64,000 nt of DNA from an uncultured Thermosynechococcus sp. (GTDB lineage: Bacteria > Cyanobacteriota > Cyanobacteriia > Thermosynechococcales > Thermosynechococcaceae), in assembly GCF_938074695.1 (NCBI RefSeq), contig NZ_CALJEM010000020.1, positions 62,001-126,000 on the forward strand, written 5' to 3'. Positions 10,235 to 20,640 of the stretch are shown here, piece after piece. Within the stretch, counting starts at the first letter, position 1, and the number at the start of each line of letters is the position of its first letter. A program made the position numbers and the translations under genes. A model generated the notes under the pieces. That model had not been told where the DNA came from, did no database searches, and worked only from the letters and a program-made list of their open reading frames with translations.

Positions 10235-10264
10235 TTGCGATCGCCCCTATTCTCTTGATACACT
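10235..10264 (+). promoter_or_regulatory. Candidate promoter for rpsD-prfA
   Basis: TTGCGA (10235-10240) and TACACT (10259-10264) are separated by 18 bases, which fits a group-1 sigma-factor promoter. A start near 10271 would leave an 80-base leader before rpsD. The -35 box overlaps a HIP1 palindrome, so chance is a real possibility. Confidence 0.3.
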
Positions 10265-10351
10265 AGACAAGCTGATCCAGTTGCCCTCGGCACATCAGTT
10301 GATCTTTCGTTTGGTTAGACACCATCATCATTGTAGGTTGGGTATAGTTGC

Positions 10352-10960
10352 ATGGCTCGATATCGTGGCCCTCGTTTGAGAATTGTCCGTCGTCTGGGTG
10401 AGCTACCCGGTCTCACCCGCAAAACTCCCAAGCGGAGCTATCCCCCCGGTCAACATGGCCAAGCTCGCAAAAAACGCTCGGAATACGCCCTGCGCCTTGA
10501 TGAAAAGCAAAAACTGCGCTTCAACTACGGGATCTCGGAGCGGCAACTGGTGCGCTATGTGCGCAAAGCCCGTCGCGTGAGTGGTTCCACGGGGCAAACC
10601 CTCCTACAATTATTGGAAATGCGGCTGGATAACACCGTTTTCCGCCTGGGTATGGCACCCACGATTCCAGCAGCCCGCCAACTGGTGAACCATGGCCATA
10701 TCCTCGTCAATGGCCGCTGTGTTTCCATTCCCAGCTATCAGTGCCGTCCGGGGGATGTGATTACAGTTCGCGATAACGAGCGATCGCGCCGCTTGGTGGA
10801 AACCAATCTTCAAAATCCCGGCCTTGCCAATATTCCCAGTCATCTGGAGCTAGATAAAAGTACCCTCACCGGCAGAGTCACGGGCATTGTGGAGCGGCAG
10901 TGGGTCGCCCTTGAAGTCAACGAACTCCTTGTGGTTGAGTACTACTCCCGTAAAGTTTAG
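10352..10960 (+). CDS. rpsD: 30S ribosomal protein S4
   Basis: S4 is a primary 16S rRNA-binding protein that nucleates assembly of the 30S body and helps control decoding accuracy. At 202 residues it has the cyanobacterial/plastid form: N-terminal [20 protein letters not shown], no zinc-binding cysteines, and an S4 RNA-binding domain around [14 protein letters not shown] and [14 protein letters not shown]. The gene is separate from the main ribosomal operons, as is usual in cyanobacteria. prfA begins 18 bases after its stop, so the two are probably cotranscribed. Confidence 0.98.
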   Translation: MARYRGPRLRIVRRLGELPGLTRKTPKRSYPPGQHGQARKKRSEYALRLDEKQKLRFNYGISERQLVRYVRKARRVSGSTGQTLLQLLEMRLDNTVFRLGMAPTIPAARQLVNHGHILVNGRCVSIPSYQCRPGDVITVRDNERSRRLVETNLQNPGLANIPSHLELDKSTLTGRVTGIVERQWVALEVNELLVVEYYSRKV

Positions 10961-12073
<1,113 letters not shown>

Positions 12074-12082
12074 GAGGATGAA

Positions 12083-12352
12083 ATGACAAAATTTGTGGCT
12101 TGGGGACGTTATTGCGAGGATGTCCTTGAGCGACGTGCCCCCTATCGCCAAGCGCATCTTGACGGTCTTGCAGCTCAAAAAGCCCAAGGGATTCTCATCA
12201 CCATCGGACCCACCAAAGATCTGCGCTACTTTTTTGCCATTTACGAGGCAGATAACGAAGAAAAGGTGCGCCAGCTCATTGAAAACGACCCCTACTGGCA
12301 GCACCAAGTCTGGATAGAATACAACATCCACGAGTGGATTCAAGCCCTCTGA
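12083..12352 (+). CDS. YciI-family protein
   Basis: This 89-residue protein has the YciI fold, a small ferredoxin-like alpha/beta barrel dimer. It keeps the typical N-terminal RAPYRQAHLDGLAAQKAQG, where a buried His sits in an RxxHL context, and a DPYWQ segment. YciI proteins are usually of unknown function, though some are dechlorinases or muconolactone-isomerase-like. The ATG follows the prfA stop by 9 bases, with a GGAGG ribosome site in the gap, so it is probably the last gene of the rpsD-prfA transcript. Confidence 0.85.
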   Translation: MTKFVAWGRYCEDVLERRAPYRQAHLDGLAAQKAQGILITIGPTKDLRYFFAIYEADNEEKVRQLIENDPYWQHQVWIEYNIHEWIQAL

Positions 12353-12377
12353 GGGGAAAAGCGCAGACAAAACGCAC

Positions 12378-13586
12378 CTAGGGAGCGAGGGCATTACCCC
12401 GCATTAGACTGCCGATTGTTTTGGCCGTAATCTTCAACTGCACCAGTGGGTTAGCAGGAACAACTGTTTTGTAGAGGTAGCTATCAAAAGTAAGCTTTTG
12501 GACATCAATGTCGCTACACATCTCCACAAAGGCCTCACGGGTAGCATCGGAGCGATAGAAGACTCGTTGCAGCAGGTCTAAAACCAGATAAGTCATGCCG
12601 TAGGCTTTATCCCAGCGTTTTAGATATTGCTTTAAGTCAGCTTCTGTAGGGATTCGCCGCCCACCGTTGCTGGTTTCCACAATAGTTTCAGCGCACATGC
12701 GCGCTGACTTAGCGGCAAAGTAGATGCCTTCCCCAGAGGACTTGGTGACCGTACCCGCTGCATCTCCCACGAGAGCCACGCGACCGACCACCCGCCGTGG
12801 CCGAGGATGCTCAGGAATGGGGTGGGCTTCCACCTTAATAATTTGTCCCCCTGCCAGTTTGGCAGCAGCGCGGGCGCGAATTCCCGCTTGCAGTTCTCGA
12901 ATGCGGTCCTTGTTAACTTTCATGGTGCCGGTGCCCACGGCCACATGGTCATATTTCGGGAAGACCCATGCATAGAAGTCAGGAGATACGTCATTCCCCA
13001 CGTACATTTCCGCCAGCTCTTGGTAGTAGGCCATTTTGTCCTCAGGTAGGCGGATGCGCTCCTGATAGGCAATGGCATAGTTGTAATCCCCAGCATCAAT
13101 TTCCTTGGCAATGCGGGAATTTGCCCCATCGGCTCCAATCACGACATCCACCTCAAGGCTATGGGCAGTACCATCCTCTTGGACATAGTGGAGGGTGTAG
13201 GGCTGATCGCCGGTGGCGGGTTGTTCCAGCTTAAAGACGGTGCCATTGATCAAGTGGGCACCCAAATCCGCTGCTCGATTGCGCATATAGCTATCGAGGA
13301 CTTCGCGGCGGCACATCCCGATATACTCGTGCTCCTTAAGGGTATGGCCAATGTTCACCTCGATATTGGAGGGAGAAATCATTTTCATTTTGCGCACGCG
13401 GCGGTCAATAATTTCCGGTGGCAAGTCAAATTCACTGACCATGCACAGGGGGATCGCACCGCCACAGGGCTTGGCATTGTCTAATTTACGTTCAAAGAGA
13501 TAAGTCTGGATTCCGGCTTTAGCTAAGGTTTCAGCGGCCGAGGAACCCGCTGGACCACCACCAACTACTGCGACCCGAAGTGACAA
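12378..13586 (-). CDS. chlP: Geranylgeranyl reductase ChlP
   Basis: This flavoprotein reduces three double bonds of the geranylgeranyl chain to phytyl, for chlorophyll a, tocopherol and phylloquinone. The FAD/NAD(P) dinucleotide motif is VAVVGGGPAGSSAAETL at the N-terminus. KPCGGAIPLCMV, the VVIGADGANS motif near residue 155 and GRVALVGDAAG near residue 270 follow. Its 402 residues match cyanobacterial ChlP. The start is a TTG at 13586 with a GGAG ribosome site 7 bases upstream and a good promoter at 13626-13654. It converges on the YciI gene with only 25 bases between. Confidence 0.96.
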   Translation of the reverse strand: MSLRVAVVGGGPAGSSAAETLAKAGIQTYLFERKLDNAKPCGGAIPLCMVSEFDLPPEIIDRRVRKMKMISPSNIEVNIGHTLKEHEYIGMCRREVLDSYMRNRAADLGAHLINGTVFKLEQPATGDQPYTLHYVQEDGTAHSLEVDVVIGADGANSRIAKEIDAGDYNYAIAYQERIRLPEDKMAYYQELAEMYVGNDVSPDFYAWVFPKYDHVAVGTGTMKVNKDRIRELQAGIRARAAAKLAGGQIIKVEAHPIPEHPRPRRVVGRVALVGDAAGTVTKSSGEGIYFAAKSARMCAETIVETSNGGRRIPTEADLKQYLKRWDKAYGMTYLVLDLLQRVFYRSDATREAFVEMCSDIDVQKLTFDSYLYKTVVPANPLVQLKITAKTIGSLMRGNALAP

Positions 13587-13625
13587 CGGATAACTCCCAA
13601 TTTTGGCTAACAGACAACAGTTTGG

Positions 13626-13654
13626 ATACTATCATGGCAATTTTTTGTCTTCAA
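13626..13654 (-). promoter_or_regulatory. Probable chlP promoter
   Basis: On the minus strand TTGAAG (plus coordinates 13649-13654) and TAGTAT (13626-13631) are separated by 17 bases. Transcription would start near 13619 and give a leader of about 33 bases with a ribosome site, consistent with the TTG start of chlP. Activity is inferred from the match alone. Confidence 0.5.
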
Positions 13655-13866
13655 GGATTTAATCCTGAAAAGCCGCATCTGTAACAGTTTTCAACATTTG
13701 GCCATCTCTAATCCGCTAGGATAGATCTTCTATTGATTCAGAATTGATTGAGTTTGTGGACTGTAGCGGCAGTAACCCGATTTGTCTCTCGCGGTCGAGA
13801 ATGGTATCATTTGCGAGGTTATAAAATTTACCTCATTTCCCGGAAAAGTTAAGGTAGGGCATTCAC

Positions 13867-15462
13867 ATGGCATCGTCTCCTGTTGCGCCCGTTGTTTTAA
13901 TCATTTTGGATGGTTGGGGCTATCGCGAAGAAACCTATGGCAATGCGATCGCCAGCGCCAATACTCCTGTCATGGACAGTTTGTGGCAGGTCTATCCCCA
14001 CACGTTGATTTACACCTCTGGAAAGGCAGTGGGACTCCCCAAGGGACAAATGGGTAACTCGGAGGTGGGACACTTAAATATTGGTGCCGGACGCATTGTT
14101 CCCCAGGAGTTGGTGCGCATTTCCGATGCTATTGAGGATGGCAGCTTCTTTACCAATCCTGTGCTGGTGCATCTGTGCCAAACCGTGAAGGAACGCAATG
14201 GCAAGCTTCACTTTATCGGCCTGTGTTCCGCCGGCGGCGTACATTCCCACATTGAGCACCTCTACGGGTTGGTGGAACTGGCAAGGCGCCAGGAGTTACC
14301 CGCCTGTATCCATGCCATTACCGATGGTCGTGATACACCCCCCCGCGATGCAGCGGGCGTTCTTGAGGAATTGGAGCAACGCCTGAAGACAGTAGGGTGT
14401 GGACAAATTGTTACAGTGAGTGGTCGTTACTATGCCATGGATCGCGATCGCCGTTGGGATCGCACCGAGGCGGCCTACCGCGTCATGACGAGCAATGAGA
14501 ATATTCAACCCCTGCGGGCGGCGGAGGTGGCCAGTAAGTCCTATGCGCAGGATATTGGCGATGAATTTATTGTGCCCACCCGCATTGCGGAGGGTGCAGT
14601 TGAACCGGGAGACGGTGTGGTGTTCTTTAATTTCCGTCCCGATCGCGCCCGCCAACTCACCCAAGCCTTTATTGACCCTGACTTTAGCGGCTTTGAACGC
14701 AGGCTGATTACACCACTGGAATATGTGACCTTGACACAGTACGATACTAACTTTAACTGTGGGGTGGCCTTCCCCCCGCAAAACCTCAATCATATCTTAG
14801 GGGAGGTGATTGCCGAGCATGGCCTGAAGCAACTGCGGGCAGCGGAAACGGAAAAATATGCCCACGTCACCTACTTTTTTAATGGCGGCCTCGAGGAACC
14901 CTTCCCCGGAGAGGATCGCATTCTCATCCCCAGTCCGATGGTGGCCACCTACGATCAAGCGCCGGCCATGTCTGCCCTCGCTGTCACAGAAGCGGTTAGG
15001 GAAGCCATTGAAAAGCAGGAATATGCCCTCATTGTGGTCAACTTTGCCAATCCCGATATGGTGGGACACACAGGGCAATTGGAGGCCACCGTCCAAGCCA
15101 TTGAAACGGTGGATCGCTGCGTGGGAGTGCTCGTAGAAGCAGCAACAAAAGTGGGGGGCACACTGCTGATCACCGCCGATCATGGCAACGCTGAGTACAT
15201 GATTGACGAGGACGGCAACCCTTGGACGGCTCACACCACCAACCCTGTTCCCTTCATCTTGGTGGAAGGGGAGAAACGTAAAATCCCCGGCCATGGTGCG
15301 GATGTCACCCTGCGGCAGGACGGCTGCCTTGCGGATATTGCGCCGACCATTCTGGAAATTTTGGAGCTGCCTCAACCCCCTGAGATGACGGGACGATCGC
15401 TAATTGCCGATGCCCCCTACGAAATCCGTCTAAATCGTACACCGGTTTCTCTTAAGGTCTAA
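13867..15462 (+). CDS. gpmI: 2,3-bisphosphoglycerate-independent phosphoglycerate mutase
   Basis: This Mn2+-dependent enzyme interconverts 3- and 2-phosphoglycerate in glycolysis and at the exit of the Calvin cycle. It belongs to the alkaline phosphatase superfamily. The metal-binding start LIILDGWGYR and the catalytic Ser in KGQMGNSEVGHLNIGAGR are clear, as are the DGRDTPP and TADHGNAE metal motifs. Its 531 residues match the family. It is divergent from chlP across a 280-base gap that holds the chlP promoter. The ABC exporter gene starts 76 bases downstream. Confidence 0.97.
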   Translation: MASSPVAPVVLIILDGWGYREETYGNAIASANTPVMDSLWQVYPHTLIYTSGKAVGLPKGQMGNSEVGHLNIGAGRIVPQELVRISDAIEDGSFFTNPVLVHLCQTVKERNGKLHFIGLCSAGGVHSHIEHLYGLVELARRQELPACIHAITDGRDTPPRDAAGVLEELEQRLKTVGCGQIVTVSGRYYAMDRDRRWDRTEAAYRVMTSNENIQPLRAAEVASKSYAQDIGDEFIVPTRIAEGAVEPGDGVVFFNFRPDRARQLTQAFIDPDFSGFERRLITPLEYVTLTQYDTNFNCGVAFPPQNLNHILGEVIAEHGLKQLRAAETEKYAHVTYFFNGGLEEPFPGEDRILIPSPMVATYDQAPAMSALAVTEAVREAIEKQEYALIVVNFANPDMVGHTGQLEATVQAIETVDRCVGVLVEAATKVGGTLLITADHGNAEYMIDEDGNPWTAHTTNPVPFILVEGEKRKIPGHGADVTLRQDGCLADIAPTILEILELPQPPEMTGRSLIADAPYEIRLNRTPVSLKV

Positions 15463-15538
15463 AGCCGTTCTCAGCCCAAGGGTGACGGCACAAAACTTTA
15501 GGATTTCTTAAAATGGGAGCAGTGCTTATCCTGGTTCT

Positions 15539-17350
15539 ATGGCCACCTTTCGCTCCATTTTGGGTTACTATCGCGCCTACCGGGGGATGGCGATCGCCAG
15601 TATTACCGCCGCTAGTCTCTGTGAGCTAGTGGATTTGCTCGTACCCTATGCGATTGGCCAAATCCTTAACTTACTTTCGCAACAGCCCCTTGACCCGCCA
15701 GTGGTGGCGATCGCCGGCACGCTCCAAGCTTGGACCGGCTGGCAGAATTCCTTTGCAGTCAATCTCACCGTTCTTGGCAGTATTGTTTTTCTGGCAACTG
15801 TTGTTCGCGCTCCGATTCAACCGTGGTTAGGTGTTTGGTTTCACTGGTGGATTGCCCTTGCTGCCCGCCGCGATCACACCCGCAAAGCTGTGGAGAAAAT
15901 TCTTACCCTGCCCCTAGAGTTTTTTGAAGAAAACAACCCCGGCCGCATTGCCAACCGCGTCAATAAGGGAATTTCCAACCACACGTGGAGCTACCCGGAA
16001 ATTGCCGGTCAACTCATTCCCAAAACGGTGCGCGTCCTTGGCATTGGTGTCATTCTGTGGTGGCTGGACTGGCCAATAGCCTTGGGGTTAATGACTTCCT
16101 TTACCCTAATTTTTGTCTTAACCCTGCGCACGCTGCGGCGCCTCATTCAAAAAGAAGAGATTCTTGACAGCCATATTGAGAGCACCGAGAGCCGTACCTC
16201 GGAGATCATTACCAACATCAAAACCGTCAAGGCCTTTGCCACCGAAGCCCGCGAGTTGGCTCGTCAAACCCGGCGTCTTGATCGCGAGTTCAAGATGGTG
16301 ATTGATCGGATTCATCGCGGCTACATGTATTTAATTACTTGGCAAGCAGGTTTGGTGCAATTCTGTCTATTCACATTGTTGGGCTTCTCACTGGCTGCCA
16401 CAATTGGCGGACGGGTGTCCATTGGTCACTTTATTACGATTTACACCCTCGCCAGCATGGCCTACGCCGAAATTACGCCCCTCTCGCAGGTGTCTGAGGT
16501 CTTTGCACGGCGCTATGCCTCCATTTTGCGCTTCCATGAATTTATGGAACTACCGCCGGGGCGCGATGCCATTGACTTAGAGCAAGAAGAGATTCCCACC
16601 CTGAAGTTTTCGGGCAAGGTGGATTTTCAGCATGTTTGGTTTAGCTACACGCCGGGGCGCCCCATTCTGCGGGATATTCATTTGCTCATTGAACCCTGCC
16701 AAACGGTGGCCTTAGTGGGGCGTTCGGGTTCGGGAAAATCCACGCTAATCAAGCTTCTCTTTCGCTATTTCCAGCCGGATCAAGGACAAATCCTCATTGA
16801 TGGCCAAGATATTCAAACCCTTGATGTGCGTGCCTATCGTCGTCGTCTAGCCATTGTTCACCAGGAGGTGGATGTCTTTAATGGAACGCTGTGGGATAAC
16901 TTGACCTACGCCAATCCCAACGTGAGTGCGGATGCCGTCTATGAGGCCTGCGCGATTGCCCGGGTGGATGAATTTGTGCATCAGTTGCCCTTGGGCTATC
17001 GCACGATCGTGGGGGAACGGGGGTTGCGGCTTTCCGGCGGACAGCGACAGCGGCTAGGGATTGCCCGTGCCCTCTTGGCGGATCCCGATGTACTGATCTT
17101 TGATGAGGCCACCTCCAGTTTAGATTATGAATCGGAGCGGGAAATTCAACTTGCCCTGCGCTCAATTACCGGCACCCGCACAATGATTGTGATTGCCCAC
17201 CGCCTGAGTACGGTTCGGGATGCCAATCAAATTGTGGTGTTGGATCAAGGCAGGATTTGTGAGCAGGGAGACCATGAGACCCTGCTTGCCCAAGGGGGGT
17301 TGTATGCCCATCTCTATTCCATTCAGCGCGATCGCGCCCCCCATTCCTAG
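15539..17350 (+). CDS. ABC-type exporter half-transporter (membrane domain fused to ATPase)
   Basis: This 603-residue protein has an N-terminal six-helix membrane domain (about 1-330) and a C-terminal ATPase domain. The nucleotide site is intact: Walker A GRSGSGKST, signature LSGGQRQR, Walker B VLIFDEAT and H-loop IAHRLST. It probably works as a homodimer in the inner membrane. The substrate cannot be read from sequence; the family includes lipid, peptide and drug exporters. Its last 4 bases overlap the convergent P-type ATPase gene. A second exporter of the same class lies at 50413-52176. Confidence 0.9.
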   Translation: MATFRSILGYYRAYRGMAIASITAASLCELVDLLVPYAIGQILNLLSQQPLDPPVVAIAGTLQAWTGWQNSFAVNLTVLGSIVFLATVVRAPIQPWLGVWFHWWIALAARRDHTRKAVEKILTLPLEFFEENNPGRIANRVNKGISNHTWSYPEIAGQLIPKTVRVLGIGVILWWLDWPIALGLMTSFTLIFVLTLRTLRRLIQKEEILDSHIESTESRTSEIITNIKTVKAFATEARELARQTRRLDREFKMVIDRIHRGYMYLITWQAGLVQFCLFTLLGFSLAATIGGRVSIGHFITIYTLASMAYAEITPLSQVSEVFARRYASILRFHEFMELPPGRDAIDLEQEEIPTLKFSGKVDFQHVWFSYTPGRPILRDIHLLIEPCQTVALVGRSGSGKSTLIKLLFRYFQPDQGQILIDGQDIQTLDVRAYRRRLAIVHQEVDVFNGTLWDNLTYANPNVSADAVYEACAIARVDEFVHQLPLGYRTIVGERGLRLSGGQRQRLGIARALLADPDVLIFDEATSSLDYESEREIQLALRSITGTRTMIVIAHRLSTVRDANQIVVLDQGRICEQGDHETLLAQGGLYAHLYSIQRDRAPHS

Positions 17351-19827
17351 CTAAGATCCACACCAAGGAAACGATCCAAAAGCCGATAGCGCCAAAACGT
17401 GCGTAACAAGATTACCCAGACGAACACAATTAAGATAATCAATGCCCACAGCCACGCCGAGAGGGGTTCCAACTCCGCCACTGCCCGTAGGGTCGGCGAG
17501 CAGCTGATTATCAAGAAGGTGGCCAGTAGGGCTACCACCACCGCAGGATAACGCCAGTTGCCCACAAGGGGGGCACCGCCAACCCATGTCGGATGGGGAG
17601 GTTTGAGAAAGAGGACTAAACAGAGGGAGGCCAACATCAGGGTCGTTACTAAGGCAGTGCGGGCGATCGCCACACTTTGACCCAATTCCGAGAGCATCTC
17701 ACGGTCATTCAAGAGCGCCGGATCGAGCCGTCCTTGCAGGAATTCCATCAGGGGGGTGAGTTCCCGAGCTAAAATCCCGAAGTATATGAAAATGGCCAAC
17801 AGGGCTAGGCTAAGCGTAGCCGGCACTACAAAGTGCAGCAATGAACGAATCAGCGACCGATGGGGGCGGGGTCTCGGCACTGCCCAAAAAGCTACAGCAA
17901 GGGTGGGTAGCCCCACGCCCCACAGAGTTAGCAGGCTATTGTGTTTAATCAGCAGCGGAAAGGCCCGCCCCGCCATAACGGTCACCAGACAGAGCAAACT
18001 ATAGCTAAAGACCCGCACCAAAAAGAGTTTGGTGACATCCTGAATACCGTTGTAGATGCGCTGCCCCTCGCGAAAGGCTGCCGGTAAGGCCGCAAAGGAA
18101 TCCGCAAGTAATACGATGTCAGCAACATTACGGGTAATGGCACTGCCACTTTCCATCGCAATTCCCACGTTGGCCTGCTTCAGGGACAGGACATCGTTCA
18201 CGCCATCGCCAATCATGGCCACTTGATGTCCGAGGGCGCGGAGTCGAGTGACGAGTTTTGCCTTTTGCTCTGGAGTAATGCGACCAAAGACCGTGGCTTT
18301 CTCGGCCATCTGATCAAAGCTGGCATCATCCATGGCAGCGAGTTCTGCTCCGGAGATGGCGATCGCCTCTGCATCGAGGCCGACTTGTTTACCGAGGGCC
18401 ACTACGGTTTCTGCATGGTCACCGGAGATAATTTTGATTTGAATTCCCGCCTGTTGAAAGCGTTCCAAAACATCGCGGCATTGGGGTCGTAGGCGATCGC
18501 CCACCCAAATCACTGCTAAAGGCTCGAGGTCTGGGGGCAATAGGGGAATCTGCTGAGGCTCATCCCACGTGGGATCACTGCTACTGCGGGCAAAGAGAAG
18601 CACCCGAAATCCCTGCTGCCGTCCCCGCTGGAGCAACTCAGCCACCGCAGGGGAGAGGTTTTCACTTTTGAAAAGGATATCCGGCGCCCCTAAAATGAAC
18701 ACTTCTGAGTCATTCCACGCTGCGGCACTCCACTTGTAGGCAGAAGAAAAAGGAATTTCGAGGCGAAGGGGTTGGGGACTGCCACCAAAACTTTCTGTGA
18801 GGGCAACAATTGTGCGGTTCGGAGCACTGACACTGGCAGTAAACATGGCTAAGGCGGCTTTCGTCTTTTCTTCTGCATCAGTGAGGGGGTACCAGCTATG
18901 GAGTTCAAGGGCATTAGCCGTCAGCGTGCCCGTTTTGTCAAGACAGAGAATATCCACACCACTGAGGGACTCAATGGCATTCACCTGCTGCACGAGGACA
19001 TTGGCGCGGGAGATGCGCAGCGCCCCCAAGGCATAGGTGAGTGTAATGGTCAGATACAATCCCACCGGCACCAGACCCGCCACCACTGCCGCCGTTTGCA
19101 CACTCATTTGTAGAGTGGTCAGTCGCACCAATAGGGAGAGCAGCACCAATAGCCACAGGAAAACCGCAAGGGCAAGAATGACGCGGATAATCAGGTTAAT
19201 TTCCCGTTGCAGGGGGGTCAGTTTATGGTGGTAGGTCTTGGCGGCCGCAGTCAGTTGATGAGCGGTACTTTCTTCCCCCACCTGCTCGGCCACATAGGCG
19301 GCGGCACCGCGCACACAAAAGCTCCCCGAATACAGGCGATCGCCCGCTCGCTTGGAAATGAGATCCGACTCCCCTGTCAGTAACGACTCATCCACTTGAA
19401 TCTGCCCATCGCCAATTACCGTGCCATCCGCAACGATTTGATCCCCCGGCTCTAAGAGGAGAATATCCCCCTCCACCACTTCTGCTGGATCAATAATCGC
19501 TTCTTGGCGATCGCGCAGTACCTTGACACGGGGACGGGTGAGGAGGCTAATTTCATCCAACTGCCGCTTGGCACGAATTTCTTGGAGGATACTAATGATG
19601 GCATTGAGAAACACAACCACAATAATGGCGGCCACATCCCCCGGACGGCCCAAAAAAAGCAAAATGACACTGATAAAGGCAAAAACCCCGTTGATAAAGG
19701 TCAAGAGGTTTTCCCGCAAGATATCGCCATAGGTGCGATTGCTTTCACTCGCTTGACGGTTAATGCGACCTCTGGCTTGTCGCTCTGCCACTTCCGCCGC
19801 CGTAAGACCCGTCAATGGTGCTGCCAT
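17347..19827 (-). CDS. P-type cation-transporting ATPase, CtpE-like
   Basis: This 826-residue P-type ATPase has the actuator motif TGES near residue 151, the phosphorylation motif DKTGTLT (Asp297) and the hinge motif GDGVNDVLSLKQA. About ten hydrophobic segments are visible. The LxRANVLVQ and SGVDILCLDKTG surroundings resemble the CtpE group, whose mycobacterial member is linked to Ca2+ uptake. In transmembrane helix 4 the usual PEGL is PVGL (254-257), so the ion-binding Glu is missing. Three bases separate it from the upstream universal stress gene, so they probably form an operon. The transported ion is unknown. Confidence 0.88.
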   Translation of the reverse strand: MAAPLTGLTAAEVAERQARGRINRQASESNRTYGDILRENLLTFINGVFAFISVILLFLGRPGDVAAIIVVVFLNAIISILQEIRAKRQLDEISLLTRPRVKVLRDRQEAIIDPAEVVEGDILLLEPGDQIVADGTVIGDGQIQVDESLLTGESDLISKRAGDRLYSGSFCVRGAAAYVAEQVGEESTAHQLTAAAKTYHHKLTPLQREINLIIRVILALAVFLWLLVLLSLLVRLTTLQMSVQTAAVVAGLVPVGLYLTITLTYALGALRISRANVLVQQVNAIESLSGVDILCLDKTGTLTANALELHSWYPLTDAEEKTKAALAMFTASVSAPNRTIVALTESFGGSPQPLRLEIPFSSAYKWSAAAWNDSEVFILGAPDILFKSENLSPAVAELLQRGRQQGFRVLLFARSSSDPTWDEPQQIPLLPPDLEPLAVIWVGDRLRPQCRDVLERFQQAGIQIKIISGDHAETVVALGKQVGLDAEAIAISGAELAAMDDASFDQMAEKATVFGRITPEQKAKLVTRLRALGHQVAMIGDGVNDVLSLKQANVGIAMESGSAITRNVADIVLLADSFAALPAAFREGQRIYNGIQDVTKLFLVRVFSYSLLCLVTVMAGRAFPLLIKHNSLLTLWGVGLPTLAVAFWAVPRPRPHRSLIRSLLHFVVPATLSLALLAIFIYFGILARELTPLMEFLQGRLDPALLNDREMLSELGQSVAIARTALVTTLMLASLCLVLFLKPPHPTWVGGAPLVGNWRYPAVVVALLATFLIISCSPTLRAVAELEPLSAWLWALIILIVFVWVILLRTFWRYRLLDRFLGVDLS

Positions 19828-19830
19828 ACT

Positions 19831-20262
19831 TCAGGTTTCCGCTGGTTTAACCACAAACACTGAGCAGGGAGCATCAGCAACAACGGCGCCACTCACCGAG
19901 CCTTGCACAACTCGCTCAACTCCCGTGAGACCGCGACTCCCCAGCACAATTAGGTCTGCTCCGTAGATATTGGCCAAGCGTAAAATTTCCTCGACGGGGT
20001 CACCGGTAACAATTTCAATTTCTGAGTCACAGGGGAGGTAGCTTTGAAACTGTTGTAAGTGCTGCTCAATACTACGGTAGGTGCCCATTTGCGGATGCAA
20101 CGAGGGGCGATCGGCACTGACCCCAAACCCCAACTCCACCGGTGAAATCACATGGCTAAGAATCACCTGGGCATCGGGCTCCAGATTTAACTGTGTTACC
20201 GCGGCCATCACCCGTGCCGATAACTCGCTGGTATCCAGTGCCACTAAAATTGTTTTGAACAT
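19831..20262 (-). CDS. Universal stress protein, UspA family
   Basis: This 143-residue cytoplasmic UspA-domain protein has an alpha/beta Rossmann-like fold. The N-terminal MFKTILVALDTSELS is typical, and the C-terminal ATP-binding pattern is kept as LGSRGLTGVERVVQGSVSGAVV, close to the G-2x-G-9x-G(S/T) motif, so it probably binds ATP. The ATG at 20262 is chosen because the upstream open frame (to 20394) has no Usp similarity. Its stop is 3 bases before the P-type ATPase start, suggesting a shared transcript and perhaps ATP- or stress-linked control of the pump. Confidence 0.92.
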   Translation of the reverse strand: MFKTILVALDTSELSARVMAAVTQLNLEPDAQVILSHVISPVELGFGVSADRPSLHPQMGTYRSIEQHLQQFQSYLPCDSEIEIVTGDPVEEILRLANIYGADLIVLGSRGLTGVERVVQGSVSGAVVADAPCSVFVVKPAET

Positions 20263-20640
20263 GCCTGGGACTCTGTAGTTGCAATCTCTTAGTCTGCCAC
20301 AAGAGCGCAAGTAGCGGTCAAACAATTCTTCTGGCCAGTTATAGCCATTCCCACAGAAGTGTTGCCTGGAACAAAAGCCGGCATTCTCAGCCAAAAGGAG
20401 GTCTAGTTGCCGATCAGCGCTCTAATACTCTAATTGACACCGCTGACTGAATTCTACTGGCAAATATCCTAAATTCTCTAAGAGTTTCCTCGCAAAGTAT
20501 CCTAATATATCTACTATTGGCGCTATCTTCAAATTGATTGAATTAGTATGAGAAGGGGCGGGCAGCCCTTCCGCCGTGAACAATCTCTGGGGCAGAAAAT
20601 CCGTTAGGATCAACGTGTTGAAACTTGCAAGGAACGCCCT
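20263..20640. other. Non-coding gap between usp and the thioredoxin-like gene
   Basis: This 378-base divergent gap is more AT-rich than its surroundings around 20420-20550. It contains two copies of TATCCTAA about 50 bases apart (near 20465 and 20508) and a hairpin GAAGGG/CCCTTC near 20552-20571. An open frame on the minus strand (20422-20670) overlaps the next gene and has no recognised family. Regulatory sites for both flanking genes probably lie here, but none is clear enough to name. Confidence 0.4.

Noticed and set aside
14797-15375. 192-codon frame opposite gpmI
   Set aside because: Antisense shadow; gpmI motifs are intact and no family matches the other strand.
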